Shown here in pieces: positions 1 to 5,442 of a stretch of DNA of 6,946 nt. Source of the DNA: Candidatus Atribacteria bacterium 4572_76. Lineage in GTDB: Bacteria; Atribacterota; Phoenicimicrobiia; Phoenicimicrobiales; Phoenicimicrobiaceae. Each line of letters starts with the position of its first letter. Position 1 is the first letter of the stretch. The position numbers were made by a program, and so were the translations under genes. The notes beneath the pieces were generated by a model, which was not told the DNA's origin, did no database searches, and worked only from the letters and a program-made list of their open reading frames with translations. The DNA lies in contig NBMG01000031.1 in the NCBI GenBank assembly GCA_002084865.1, forward strand, positions 1-6,946, given 5' to 3'.

Positions 1-2
1 AG

Positions 3-122
3 GAAGCAATAGAATTTTCTATGGCCTGTGCCTTGGCCAGTGCCTTAAGAGAAGAAGAGGAATTTAACTCAAGAGAAGAGGTAGATAAATGTCTTAAGTG
101 TGTGAAAGTTAAGAGATTATGA
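3..122 (+). CDS. C-terminal fragment of an upstream gene, possibly a PfkB-family sugar kinase
   Basis: The reading frame is open from the window edge and ends in TGA at 120-122, giving the last 39 residues of a protein whose start lies outside the window. The fragment begins EAIEFSMACALASALREEEE, continues with an F-N-S-R-E-E-V segment, and ends in a basic K-V-K-R-L tail. In PfkB-family kinases (1-phosphofructokinase and tagatose-6-phosphate kinase types) the final helix commonly reads E-A-(I/L)-x-F-A-x-A-x-A, followed by an acidic R-E-(E/D)-V-E segment and a short K-V-x-(R/K) end. The resemblance is suggestive but short. No catalytic residues are visible, since the GAGD anion hole would lie upstream. 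The next gene starts 28 nt downstream, so the two are probably co-transcribed. Coding status is likely; the family is a tentative guess. Confidence 0.45.
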   Translation, partial: EAIEFSMACALASALREEEEFNSREEVDKCLKCVKVKRL

Positions 123-130
123 AGATAAAT

Positions 131-141
131 AGAGAGAGGGG
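131..141 (+). promoter_or_regulatory. Shine-Dalgarno sequence of the CBS-domain gene
   Basis: The purine-rich AGAGAGAGGGG lies 9 nt before the TTG at 151. It supports that TTG as the start, since no in-frame ATG occurs between the SD and the first conserved CBS residues. Confidence 0.6.
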
Positions 142-150
142 ATAATCTAA

Positions 151-603
151 TTGAAAATAAAAGATATTATGATTCGGGATGTTACCAGTGTTTTGGCCAC
201 ATGTAAATTAGTAGATTTACTGGGTATACTATCCAGACAAAAAATTACCGGGCTCCCCGTGGTAAACAATAATCAAGAAGTTATTGGATTTATATCTTTA
301 CACGACATAATCAGAGCTACTCTGCCGAATTATTTGGGAATTATAAACAGTGATTCTATCCTTTCTGAATTCATACAGTTATCTAAAAGTTTAAAAGAAT
401 ATTCTCAACGTCCGGTAGCAGAATTTATGAGAAAAAACATTATTACTATCGATGAAGATGATAATGAAGTTTTGGCGTCGGATCTGCTTATAAGGAATAA
501 AATTCAAAGATTACCCGTTTTGCGAAATGGTAAATTAGCGGGGATAGTAACTCTAACCGATATTTGTCGAGTACTTATGAGCGATAATGAAAACGAAAAA
601 TGA
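151..603 (+). CDS. Two-CBS-domain protein
   Basis: This is a 150-residue cytosolic protein made almost entirely of a CBS pair (Bateman module). CBS1 covers about residues 1-60, with the signature G-L-P-V-V-N-N-N-Q-E-V-I-G-F-I-S-L-H-D-I-I. CBS2 covers about 86-143, with R-L-P-V-L-R-N-G-K-L-A-G-I-V-T-L-T-D-I. Each has the usual GhPVh...GhhohxDh pattern. CBS pairs bind adenosine nucleotides (AMP, ATP, SAM or c-di-AMP) and act as energy or metabolite sensors. No catalytic, membrane or DNA-binding domain is fused here, so the ligand and partner cannot be told from sequence. The TTG start is chosen from the strong SD at 131-141. The gene follows a possible sugar kinase closely and is followed by a 393-nt gap, so it probably ends its transcription unit. 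The domain call is firm; the function is unknown. Confidence 0.9.
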   Translation: MKIKDIMIRDVTSVLATCKLVDLLGILSRQKITGLPVVNNNQEVIGFISLHDIIRATLPNYLGIINSDSILSEFIQLSKSLKEYSQRPVAEFMRKNIITIDEDDNEVLASDLLIRNKIQRLPVLRNGKLAGIVTLTDICRVLMSDNENEK

Positions 604-661
604 TAAAATTAGTAAATAGCAAGTAGTAATAAAATGAAAAACGAAAAGCGCAAAACTGTAT

Positions 662-680
662 TCGTATCTCGTATCTCGTG
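662..680 (+). repeat. TCGTATC heptamer array
   Basis: Two perfect copies of TCGTATC (662-668, 669-675) are followed by a partial third (TCGTG, 676-680). The unit is the reverse complement of the GATACGA form seen in the arrays before holB and metG. It directly precedes the AGCGT-type array at 685-716. Together these two form a 55-bp module that recurs, inverted, at 5615-5669. Confidence 0.8.
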
Positions 681-684
681 TAAA

Positions 685-716
685 CTAGCGTAGAGCGTTT
701 AGCGTAGAGCGTATAC
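685..716 (+). repeat. AGCGT-type heptamer array, forward orientation
   Basis: After a leading C there are four consecutive 7-bp units: TAGCGTA, GAGCGTT, TAGCGTA and GAGCGTA, then TAC. The core AGCGT is invariant and the flanking two positions vary. The array is the left arm of an inverted pair with 924-955, with 26 of 32 positions matching when the right arm is reverse-complemented. The arms are separated by about 207 bp. Confidence 0.85.
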
Positions 717-721
717 ATTTG

Positions 722-797
722 GTTATATAGTTAGTTGATCACCTGGTTAGTTAGTTAGTAAATCAGTACAAATCAGTTAACTAATTAACTATATAAA
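722..797. repeat. Inverted repeat with TTATATAGTTA arms
   Basis: TTATATAGTTA (723-733) is perfectly complementary to TAACTATATAA (786-796). Allowing G-U pairs, the stem extends inward to about 15 bp. The loop of roughly 45 nt holds further TTAG tetramers (745-759) and the AAATCAGT direct repeat. The arms are AT-rich and no T-run follows, so a simple intrinsic terminator is unlikely. It is nested inside the larger inverted pair 685-716 / 924-955. Confidence 0.6.
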
Positions 798-923
798 CGA
801 TAAACTATCTAATAAAGATTGATTGGTAATAAGTATGGCTTTGATTTATCAAACTTGTTTAAACTCGAATAAATTCAATATCAAAATATTGCAAAATTAA
901 TAACAGGCATTTTGTTTATGATA

Positions 924-955
924 CTATACGCTAAACGCTGTACGCTCCACGCTAG
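924..955 (-). repeat. AGCGT-type heptamer array, reverse orientation
   Basis: Read on the + strand, the units are TACGCTA, AACGCTG, TACGCTC and CACGCTA, a strict 7-bp period. This 32-bp stretch matches 5615-5646, upstream of metG, at 30 of 32 positions. It is therefore a dispersed element rather than local slippage. It is the right arm paired with 685-716. Confidence 0.85.
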
Positions 956-984
956 TTTCACTTACTAACGACTAATTAAAATTG

Positions 985-990
985 CTGAGG
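985..990 (+). promoter_or_regulatory. Shine-Dalgarno sequence deciding the tmk start
   Basis: CTGAGG lies 6 nt before the ATG at 997. An in-frame TTG at 982 would lengthen the protein by five residues, but it sits at the edge of this SD and has none of its own, so the ATG is preferred. Confidence 0.7.
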
Positions 991-996
991 TATATA

Positions 997-1650
997 ATGA
1001 AAAAAGGGCTATTTATAACTTTTGAAGGGCTTGAAGGTTGTGGAAAAACTACCCAGGCAAAGATGCTATTTGATTTTTTAATTAAACAGAAAATACCTTC
1101 TATTTATACTAAAGAGCCGGGTGGAACAAAGATTGGAGACAAAATACGTAAAATTCTTCTCGACCAAAAAAATGATGGTATGGATTATAAAACCGAAATG
1201 CTATTGTTTTTAGCTTCTCGGGCGGAAAATGTTAGATTAATAATTATACCAGCCTTAAAAGAAGGGAAAATAGTTATATCCGATCGCTTCTATGATTCTA
1301 CTACTGCTTATCAAGGGTGTGGAAGAGGTATAGATTTAAAGATTATCAAGCAACTGAATGGCTTGGTCGTGGGGGAAGCTATTCCTGATTTAACCTTTAT
1401 CCTGGATATTGACCCATACGAAGGATTAAAGAGGTCAGCTTCTTTCGGTAACTCGAGTGAAATGAGATTTGAAGAAGAATTTTTAAGTAAAAAAATTATC
1501 GGTGGAAAATTGTTTTTAGAAAGAGTTAGACAAGGCTATTACCAATTGTTTCGAGAAGAATCAGAAAGAATTAAAATAATTGATGCTAATAGAAGCAAAG
1601 AAGAGATATTTAATGAGATAGTCGAAATTGTGAAAAGAAAATTAGCGTAG
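997..1650 (+). CDS. tmk: Thymidylate kinase
   Basis: This enzyme phosphorylates dTMP to dTDP with ATP in the cytosol, a step of dTTP synthesis. The protein has 217 residues, close to the usual 200-215. The P-loop GLEGCGKTT is at residues 11-19, the TKEPGGT motif at 38-44 and the DRFYDSTTAYQG dTMP-binding motif at 96-107. The LID region after LDIDPYEGLKR (136-146) is unusual. Where most family members read R-F-E-x-E-G-L-x-F-H-x-R-V-R-x-G-Y, this one has about eight extra residues (F-L-S-K-K-I-I-G-G-K area, 162-171), and the His is replaced by Leu (FLERVRQGY, 173-181). The last sense codons (Leu, Ala) and the TAG stop lie inside an AGCGT-type heptamer array. Gaps of 393 and 186 nt isolate the gene from its neighbours, unlike the tight tmk operons of many Firmicutes. 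The identification is firm. Confidence 0.96.
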   Translation: MKKGLFITFEGLEGCGKTTQAKMLFDFLIKQKIPSIYTKEPGGTKIGDKIRKILLDQKNDGMDYKTEMLLFLASRAENVRLIIIPALKEGKIVISDRFYDSTTAYQGCGRGIDLKIIKQLNGLVVGEAIPDLTFILDIDPYEGLKRSASFGNSSEMRFEEEFLSKKIIGGKLFLERVRQGYYQLFREESERIKIIDANRSKEEIFNEIVEIVKRKLA

Positions 1651-1670
1651 AGCGTTTAGCGTATAGCGGT
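1643..1670 (+). repeat. AGCGT-type heptamer array overlapping the tmk stop codon
   Basis: The units are TAGCGTA, GAGCGTT, TAGCGTA and TAGCGGT, and the array runs on into TAGTTAG. It begins within the last codons of tmk, and its first two units supply the TAG stop at 1648-1650. Because 7 is not a multiple of 3, TAG trinucleotides from the array and its TAGTTAG tail fall in all three forward frames. No reverse AGCGT-type partner is found in this gap. Confidence 0.85.
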
Positions 1671-1688
1671 TAGTTAGGGAAGAAGGAA

Positions 1689-1709
1689 CCAGAATCCAGA
1701 AGCCAGAAT
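1689..1709 (+). repeat. CCAGAA-type heptamer array, three units
   Basis: CCAGAAT, CCAGAAG and CCAGAAT follow one another with an exact 7-bp period. The same family recurs at 5358-5371 in the gap before metG. It shares no sequence with the AGCGT-type arrays, only the period. Confidence 0.8.
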
Positions 1710-1745
1710 ATAAAAAAGTATCGAGTATATAGTAAAGAAAGAAAA

Positions 1746-1759
1746 AGTTGCAAGTTACA
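1746..1759 (+). repeat. AGTTRCA heptamer, two units
   Basis: AGTTGCA is followed directly by AGTTACA. With only two units this could be chance, but it keeps the 7-bp period of the other arrays in the same gap. It overlaps the proposed -35 box. Confidence 0.45.
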
Positions 1760-1775
1760 AAAGGTAGTATATTAT
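1748..1775 (+). promoter_or_regulatory. Candidate sigma-70-type promoter before holB
   Basis: TTGCAA (1748-1753) and TATTAT (1770-1775) are separated by 16 nt and match the -35 and -10 consensus at four and five of six positions. The -10 box lies 61 nt upstream of the holB start. In AT-rich DNA such matches arise by chance, but this gap should contain the promoter of the four-gene block, and this is its best match. Confidence 0.35.
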
Positions 1776-1798
1776 ACAGAATGATTTATCTTAAACGC

Positions 1799-1819
1799 GA
1801 TACGCGATACGCGATACGA
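1799..1819 (-). repeat. GATACGC heptamer array before holB
   Basis: GATACGC, GATACGC and GATACGA run in tandem (1799-1805, 1806-1812, 1813-1819) and end 6 nt before the holB Shine-Dalgarno sequence. The strand is given relative to the TCGTATC form at 662-680. The same family sits in the same place, just before the ribosome-binding site, upstream of metG. Confidence 0.8.
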
Positions 1820-1836
1820 GAATAAGGGAGTAATTT

Positions 1837-2844
1837 ATGTCTTTCAATGATATAGTCGGCCAAGAAAGAGCAATAAAAATACTTACAAAATCTCTAAAAG
1901 AAAATAAGACTTCCTCATCTTATATTTTTGTCGGGAACGAAGGGACGGGGAAAAAGCTTACTGCAATAGAATTCACCAAGGCAGTAAATTGTTTGAATCC
2001 AAGTAAGAATTCCGAAGCTTGCGAAGACTGTCAATCGTGTAATGAAATTAGTAAGCAGTATAGCCCGGATTTAAAAATAATCGAACCAATTAAGAATTCG
2101 ATAAAGATTGAACAAATACGAGAAATGCGAAAAGAGATTGGACTGAAGCCTTTTAAGAATAAAAAAAAGGTATATATAATAGACAAAGCAGAAAAAATGA
2201 CTCTTGAAGCATCAAACTGTTTATTGAAGACTATTGAAGAACCACCATATTACGCAATAATAATTCTGATTTGCTCAAAGATAGATCCAATTTTACCTAC
2301 TATAGTCTCACGATGTCAGATAGTAAATTTTGGATTAATATCCTCAGGTAAAATAAAAGAGTTTTTATTGGATAATAATGATAATTTGGAAAAAGAGAAA
2401 GCTGAAATTATTTCCAAATTAGCTCAGGGGAGTATCGGAAGCGCTTTAAAGTTATTATTAGATAAGGAGTATTTTATTAAGAGAGAAGAAGTATTAGACT
2501 ATTTATCAGCTATATCTCCCGGGAAATATAGTGAAGATATTTTTACAAAAGTTGAAAAGACGGCATCTGAAATAGAGAGAATAGAAGAGATGTTAGAAAT
2601 AATAAAATTATGGTATCGGGATATTTTAATCATTAAAAATACGGGAGACCAAAAGTATATTGCCAATTGCGATAAATTAGAAAGAATTTATGAAAAATCT
2701 CAAATCTATTCCCAGGAGATTCTAATTGACATCCTGGATTATTTAGAAAAGGTAGAAGAATATTTAATGAAAAATGTAAACACGCGTCTCATTTTAGAAA
2801 GATTATATATAAAGATGGTAGGTGTTGAGTATTGCCTAAAGTAA
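1837..2844 (+). CDS. holB: DNA polymerase III subunit delta' (clamp loader)
   Basis: Delta' is the stator of the clamp-loader complex, which places the beta sliding clamp on primed DNA. The protein has 335 residues, close to the Bacillus HolB length. The N-terminal AAA+ domain opens with SFNDIVGQE. It has a P-loop-like GNEGTGKK (33-40), a zinc module with Cys52, Cys62, Cys65 and Cys68, a Walker-B-like VYIIDKAEKM (112-121), and LLKTIEEPP (129-137). The SRC motif at 158-160 carries the arginine finger that serves the neighbouring subunit. The poorly conserved C-terminal half (about 200-335) fits the collar domain. The ATG start has a GGGAG Shine-Dalgarno sequence 6 nt upstream. The gene's end overlaps ricT by 13 nt. 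DnaX also has a zinc module, but it is much longer and its Walker B is DE-type, so delta' is the better call. Confidence 0.94.
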   Translation: MSFNDIVGQERAIKILTKSLKENKTSSSYIFVGNEGTGKKLTAIEFTKAVNCLNPSKNSEACEDCQSCNEISKQYSPDLKIIEPIKNSIKIEQIREMRKEIGLKPFKNKKKVYIIDKAEKMTLEASNCLLKTIEEPPYYAIIILICSKIDPILPTIVSRCQIVNFGLISSGKIKEFLLDNNDNLEKEKAEIISKLAQGSIGSALKLLLDKEYFIKREEVLDYLSAISPGKYSEDIFTKVEKTASEIERIEEMLEIIKLWYRDILIIKNTGDQKYIANCDKLERIYEKSQIYSQEILIDILDYLEKVEEYLMKNVNTRLILERLYIKMVGVEYCLK

Positions 2845-3689
2845 CTGGTTTAAAATTTGCCAAAACAAATTATATCTATTATTTTAAAATTAATAATAAA
2901 ATAAAACTAAAGAAAGGGGATATTTGTTTAGTAAAAACTGCTATTGGTTTAGATCTGGGTAAAGTAGTGATCCCTTATAAATATATAAAAAATGACGAAA
3001 TAGATACCCCGCTTAAAAATATACTTAGAAAAGCGAATACAGAGGATTTCAAGAAACTCGAAATAATAAAGCAAGAGGAAATTGATGCCTTAAATATCTG
3101 TAAAGAGAAGATTAAAAAATATAAATTGCCCATGAAATTAGTTTACGTAAAGTATTTATTTGATAAAAGCCGGATAATATTCTATTTTGTTTCTACTCAG
3201 CGAATAGATTTTCGAGAATTGGTTAAGGAATTAGCTAAAGTCTTTAAAACTAAAATCGAGCTGAGACAGATTGGAGTAAGAGATGGAACAAAATTAATAG
3301 GTGGAATGGGAATTTGCGGTAGAGAAGTGTGCTGCGTTTCTTATATTCAAAAGTTTACTCCAATTCATATTAATATGGCTAAGATCCAAAAAATTGCCTT
3401 AAATCAATCTAAAGTATCAGGCCTTTGCGGTAGATTGATGTGCTGTCTGTCTTACGAATCTGAGTTCTACAAAGAGGCTTTAAAAAAGTATCCTAAGTTG
3501 AGAGATAATGTTGAAACAGAGAAAGGCAAAGGAAAAGTTATAGAAATAAATGTATTAAAAAAATACATTATAATTGAACTAGAAAGCGATTCTAACAGCA
3601 AGAATGGTGGTATTAAGAAAAGAATTAAAATACCCGAAGAAAAATTCGAAAAACTCGGAATAAAAAGTAAAAGCACGAAAAATGGTTAA
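2832..3689 (+). CDS. ricT: PSP1-domain protein, RicT (YaaT) family
   Basis: The protein has 285 residues, close to the 275 of Bacillus subtilis YaaT/RicT. There RicT works with RicA and RicF in a complex carrying [4Fe-4S] clusters that assists RNase Y in mRNA processing and affects competence, biofilm formation and sporulation. The PSP1 domain covers roughly residues 60-145. It is followed by two cysteine motifs of the form CGRxxCC: Cys162/167/168 and Cys199/204/205. These six cysteines are the likely cluster ligands. The N-terminal part (K-F-A-K...G-D-I-C-L-V-K-T-A-I-G-L-D-L-G-K-V) also fits the family. Translation starts at TTG 2832 inside holB, with AGGTG (2820-2824) 7 nt upstream, which suggests coupling. 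The 3' end overlaps the next gene by 8 nt. Family membership is firm; the RNase Y role is carried over from Bacillus, and no RicA or RicF is in the window. Confidence 0.92.
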   Translation: MPKVTGLKFAKTNYIYYFKINNKIKLKKGDICLVKTAIGLDLGKVVIPYKYIKNDEIDTPLKNILRKANTEDFKKLEIIKQEEIDALNICKEKIKKYKLPMKLVYVKYLFDKSRIIFYFVSTQRIDFRELVKELAKVFKTKIELRQIGVRDGTKLIGGMGICGREVCCVSYIQKFTPIHINMAKIQKIALNQSKVSGLCGRLMCCLSYESEFYKEALKKYPKLRDNVETEKGKGKVIEINVLKKYIIIELESDSNSKNGGIKKRIKIPEEKFEKLGIKSKSTKNG

Positions 3690-4368
3690 ACTAAATAATA
3701 GTGAAAAAATCGAAGATCTGGGAGATAGAGGATTAAAAATTATCCAGGCAAGCGATTCATACCGTTTTTCGGTGGATTCTATTTTACTGCTTAATTTTAT
3801 TAGAGTTAAAAACTATGAAAAAATAATTGATTTGGGTACTGGTTCCGGGATAATTCCTTTACTTCTATTTGGTAAAAAGAAAGGCTTGTCTATTTACGGA
3901 ATTGAGATACAAAAAGATTTAGCGGATATGGCCAGAAGAAGTGTTGAATTGAATAAATTACAAAATGATATAATAATAATTCAGGAAGATTTTCGAAACC
4001 TAAAAAATATTTTTAAAAACCAGCAATTCGATGTAGTAGTAAGTAATCCCCCTTATATTTCTCTGGGGCAGGGAAAGATTAATCCTTCGAACAGCAGAGC
4101 TATCGCCCGGCACGAAATAAAGGGTAATTTAGAGGACATAATTTCTGTAAGTAATTATTTGTTGAAAAATAAAGGAAGAATTTATTTAATTTACAGAAGT
4201 ACCAAGTTAATAAAATTAATACTTACCTTAAAAAAATATGGTATCGAACCAAAGGTTGTAAAATTTATTCATCCCCGGCAAGGAGAAAATGCAAATCTTG
4301 TATTACTAGAGGGAATAAAAGGGGGGAAGGAAGAATTAAAAATCGATAATCCCATATTTCAATATTGA
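3682..4368 (+). CDS. tRNA1(Val) adenine-N6 methyltransferase-like protein (YabB/TrmN6 family)
   Basis: This is a class I SAM-dependent methyltransferase of 228 residues. An N-terminal segment (G-L-K-I-I-Q-A-S-D-S-Y-R-F-S-V-D-S, 17-33) is typical of the YfiC/TrmN6 and YabB group. The SAM-binding motif I DLGTGSG is at 50-56, the acidic end of strand 2 (YGIEIQ) at 72-77, and the catalytic NPPY motif of N6-adenine methyltransferases at 122-125. The late H-P-R-Q-G-E-N-A-N segment is also typical. Escherichia coli TrmN6 methylates A37 of tRNA1(Val); that substrate is inferred here from family only. The ATG overlaps the end of ricT by 8 nt and has no clear Shine-Dalgarno sequence, so translation is probably coupled. 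RsmI follows after 27 nt, an adjacency that is common in Firmicutes. Confidence 0.87.
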   Translation: MVKLNNSEKIEDLGDRGLKIIQASDSYRFSVDSILLLNFIRVKNYEKIIDLGTGSGIIPLLLFGKKKGLSIYGIEIQKDLADMARRSVELNKLQNDIIIIQEDFRNLKNIFKNQQFDVVVSNPPYISLGQGKINPSNSRAIARHEIKGNLEDIISVSNYLLKNKGRIYLIYRSTKLIKLILTLKKYGIEPKVVKFIHPRQGENANLVLLEGIKGGKEELKIDNPIFQY

Positions 4369-4378
4369 CAGAAAAAGT

Positions 4379-4382
4379 GGAG
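4379..4382 (+). promoter_or_regulatory. Shine-Dalgarno sequence of rsmI with unusual spacing
   Basis: GGAG lies 13 nt before the TTG at 4396, longer than usual. An in-frame TGA at 4384-4386 limits the choice. The only in-frame alternatives after it are ATT at 4390, with ideal 7-nt spacing but a very rare start codon, and this TTG. TTG is kept as the start. Confidence 0.45.
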
Positions 4383-4395
4383 ATGAATAATTGTT

Positions 4396-5259
4396 TTGGA
4401 TAAAAATAAAACAAGCGGAATTCTATACATTTGCGGGACACCTATAGGAAATTTAGAAGATATAACCTTAAGGGCTTTAAAGGTTTTAAAAAAGGTAAAA
4501 TTAATTGCGGCCGAAGATACCAGACATACTAAAAAATTGTTAAATCATTACCAGATAAATACAAAAATTACAAGTTACTATGAATATAATAAATTTAAAA
4601 AAGCTCCCCATCTGGTAGAAATATTAAAAAATTGTCAGGACATTGCCCTGGTATCCGATGCAGGTATGCCGGGTATTTCCGATCCAGGGTATGTGTTGGT
4701 AAACTTAGCTTTAAAAAATAATATAAAAATAATTCCTGTGCCCGGTGTTTCGGCATTGATAACTGCTTTGGTTGTTTCCGGGTTACCTACCGATAAATTT
4801 GTTTTTGAGGGGTTCTTACCCCGTAAGATTAAAGAGAGGAAAAGATATTTTAAGAGCATAGAAAATGAAGAGCGAACCCTTATTTTCTATGAAACCCCCC
4901 ACAGATTAAAAAGGACTCTTAAAGATATGTTGGAAATATGGGGAGATAGAAAAATTGTTATAGCTCGTGAACTGACCAAAAAGTTCGAGGAGATAATCAG
5001 AGGAAATCTGAGCCAGGTTATAACCGAAATAAATACAAAAGAAATAAAAGGGGAAATTACCCTGGTTGTTCAGGGCGGAATTAAGAAAAAAGAAAACGAT
5101 ACAACAGATTTTTTAAAAGATGAATGTATAATGGAAGGATATTTAAGAAAACTAAAAAACCAAGGTTATTCAAATAGAGATATAATAAAGATTGCTCAGG
5201 AAAAATTAAATATTCCTAAAAACCTGATATACAAAAAGTTATTGGAAATGAAAGACTAG
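4396..5259 (+). CDS. rsmI: 16S rRNA (cytidine-1402-2'-O)-methyltransferase
   Basis: RsmI methylates the 2'-OH of C1402 in 16S rRNA, at the decoding site, using SAM. The 287-residue protein has the family signatures in order: GTPIGNLEDIT (14-24), AAEDTRHT (38-45), the SAM-pocket loop SDAGMPGISDPG (87-98), then P-V-P-G-V-S-A-L, F-E-G-F-L-P-R-K, F-Y-E-T-P-H-R-L and A-R-E-L-T-K-K-F-E-E. The C-terminal tail (about 240-287) is helical, as in the family. The first motif residue is Gly where many homologues have Ala (ATPIGNL). The TTG start is discussed with the Shine-Dalgarno entry. The TAG stop at 5257-5259 is the first three bases of an AGCGT-type heptamer array. It is the last gene of the compact block that begins at holB. 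Confidence 0.96.
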   Translation: MDKNKTSGILYICGTPIGNLEDITLRALKVLKKVKLIAAEDTRHTKKLLNHYQINTKITSYYEYNKFKKAPHLVEILKNCQDIALVSDAGMPGISDPGYVLVNLALKNNIKIIPVPGVSALITALVVSGLPTDKFVFEGFLPRKIKERKRYFKSIENEERTLIFYETPHRLKRTLKDMLEIWGDRKIVIARELTKKFEEIIRGNLSQVITEINTKEIKGEITLVVQGGIKKKENDTTDFLKDECIMEGYLRKLKNQGYSNRDIIKIAQEKLNIPKNLIYKKLLEMKD

Positions 5260-5287
5260 CGGATAGCGTACAGCGTAGAGCGTATAG
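5256..5287 (+). repeat. AGCGT-type heptamer array supplying the rsmI stop codon
   Basis: The units are TAGCGGA (5257-5263), TAGCGTA, CAGCGTA and GAGCGTA, followed by TAG. The first unit contains the rsmI stop. The array pairs with the reverse array at 5615-5646, with 27 of 32 positions matching when that array is reverse-complemented. Confidence 0.85.
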
Positions 5288-5357
5288 TAAATTCAAAGAA
5301 GACAGAATAATAAATAGCGCAAAACAAATTAAAAAAGAAAACGAAAACAGAAAGAAA

Positions 5358-5371
5358 CCAGAAGCCAGAAG
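5358..5371 (+). repeat. CCAGAAG heptamer, two units
   Basis: Two perfect tandem CCAGAAG units match the family at 1689-1709 in the gap before holB. In both gaps they lie downstream of a forward AGCGT-type array. Confidence 0.7.
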
Positions 5372-5442
5372 TTAGATTATATCAGCAATGCGAATTCATT
5401 TTATCTAGCGAAAAGCTAAAAATGTAAAACTGCTCTTCCCTC

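Larger units (their letters stand above)
604..996. other. Gene-free gap between the CBS gene and tmk, filled with short repeats
   Basis: I see no convincing coding frame in these 393 nt. The gap holds, in order, a TCGTATC heptamer array, an AGCGT-type heptamer array, an inverted repeat based on TTAG and its complement, a direct repeat (AAATCAGT at 760-767 and 770-777), a small palindrome (TTTGAT-TT-ATCAAA, 840-853), and an AGCGT-type array in reverse orientation just before the tmk ribosome-binding site. In many Firmicutes a gene would adjoin tmk here, but none is seen. I found no clear promoter with good -35/-10 spacing and no classical GC-hairpin plus T-run terminator. Confidence 0.7.

Noticed and set aside
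889..922. Promoter TTGCAA / TATGAT before tmk
   Set aside because: The spacing of 22 nt is too long for a sigma-70-type promoter, and no better-spaced pair is present.
640..960. CRISPR array
   Set aside because: The repeats are 7 bp, contiguous and degenerate, with no unique spacers of regular length and no cas genes nearby.
982..996. TTG start for tmk five codons upstream of the ATG
   Set aside because: It overlaps the edge of the Shine-Dalgarno sequence that serves the ATG at 997 and has none of its own. The extra residues are not part of the family's N-terminus.
3467..3676. Open frame on the - strand opposite ricT
   Set aside because: It lies wholly opposite a well-conserved gene, has low-complexity Leu/Phe/Ser-rich composition expected from the antisense of Lys/Glu-rich coding sequence, and shows no recognisable domain.
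4365..4393. Promoter TTGACA (4365-4370) before rsmI
   Set aside because: The -35 match is perfect, but the hexamer at 17-nt spacing (TAATTG) is poor and would place the start point inside rsmI. The gene is better explained as part of the upstream operon.
4635..4859. Open frame on the - strand opposite rsmI
   Set aside because: It sits opposite the conserved SAM-binding part of RsmI and has no family resemblance.
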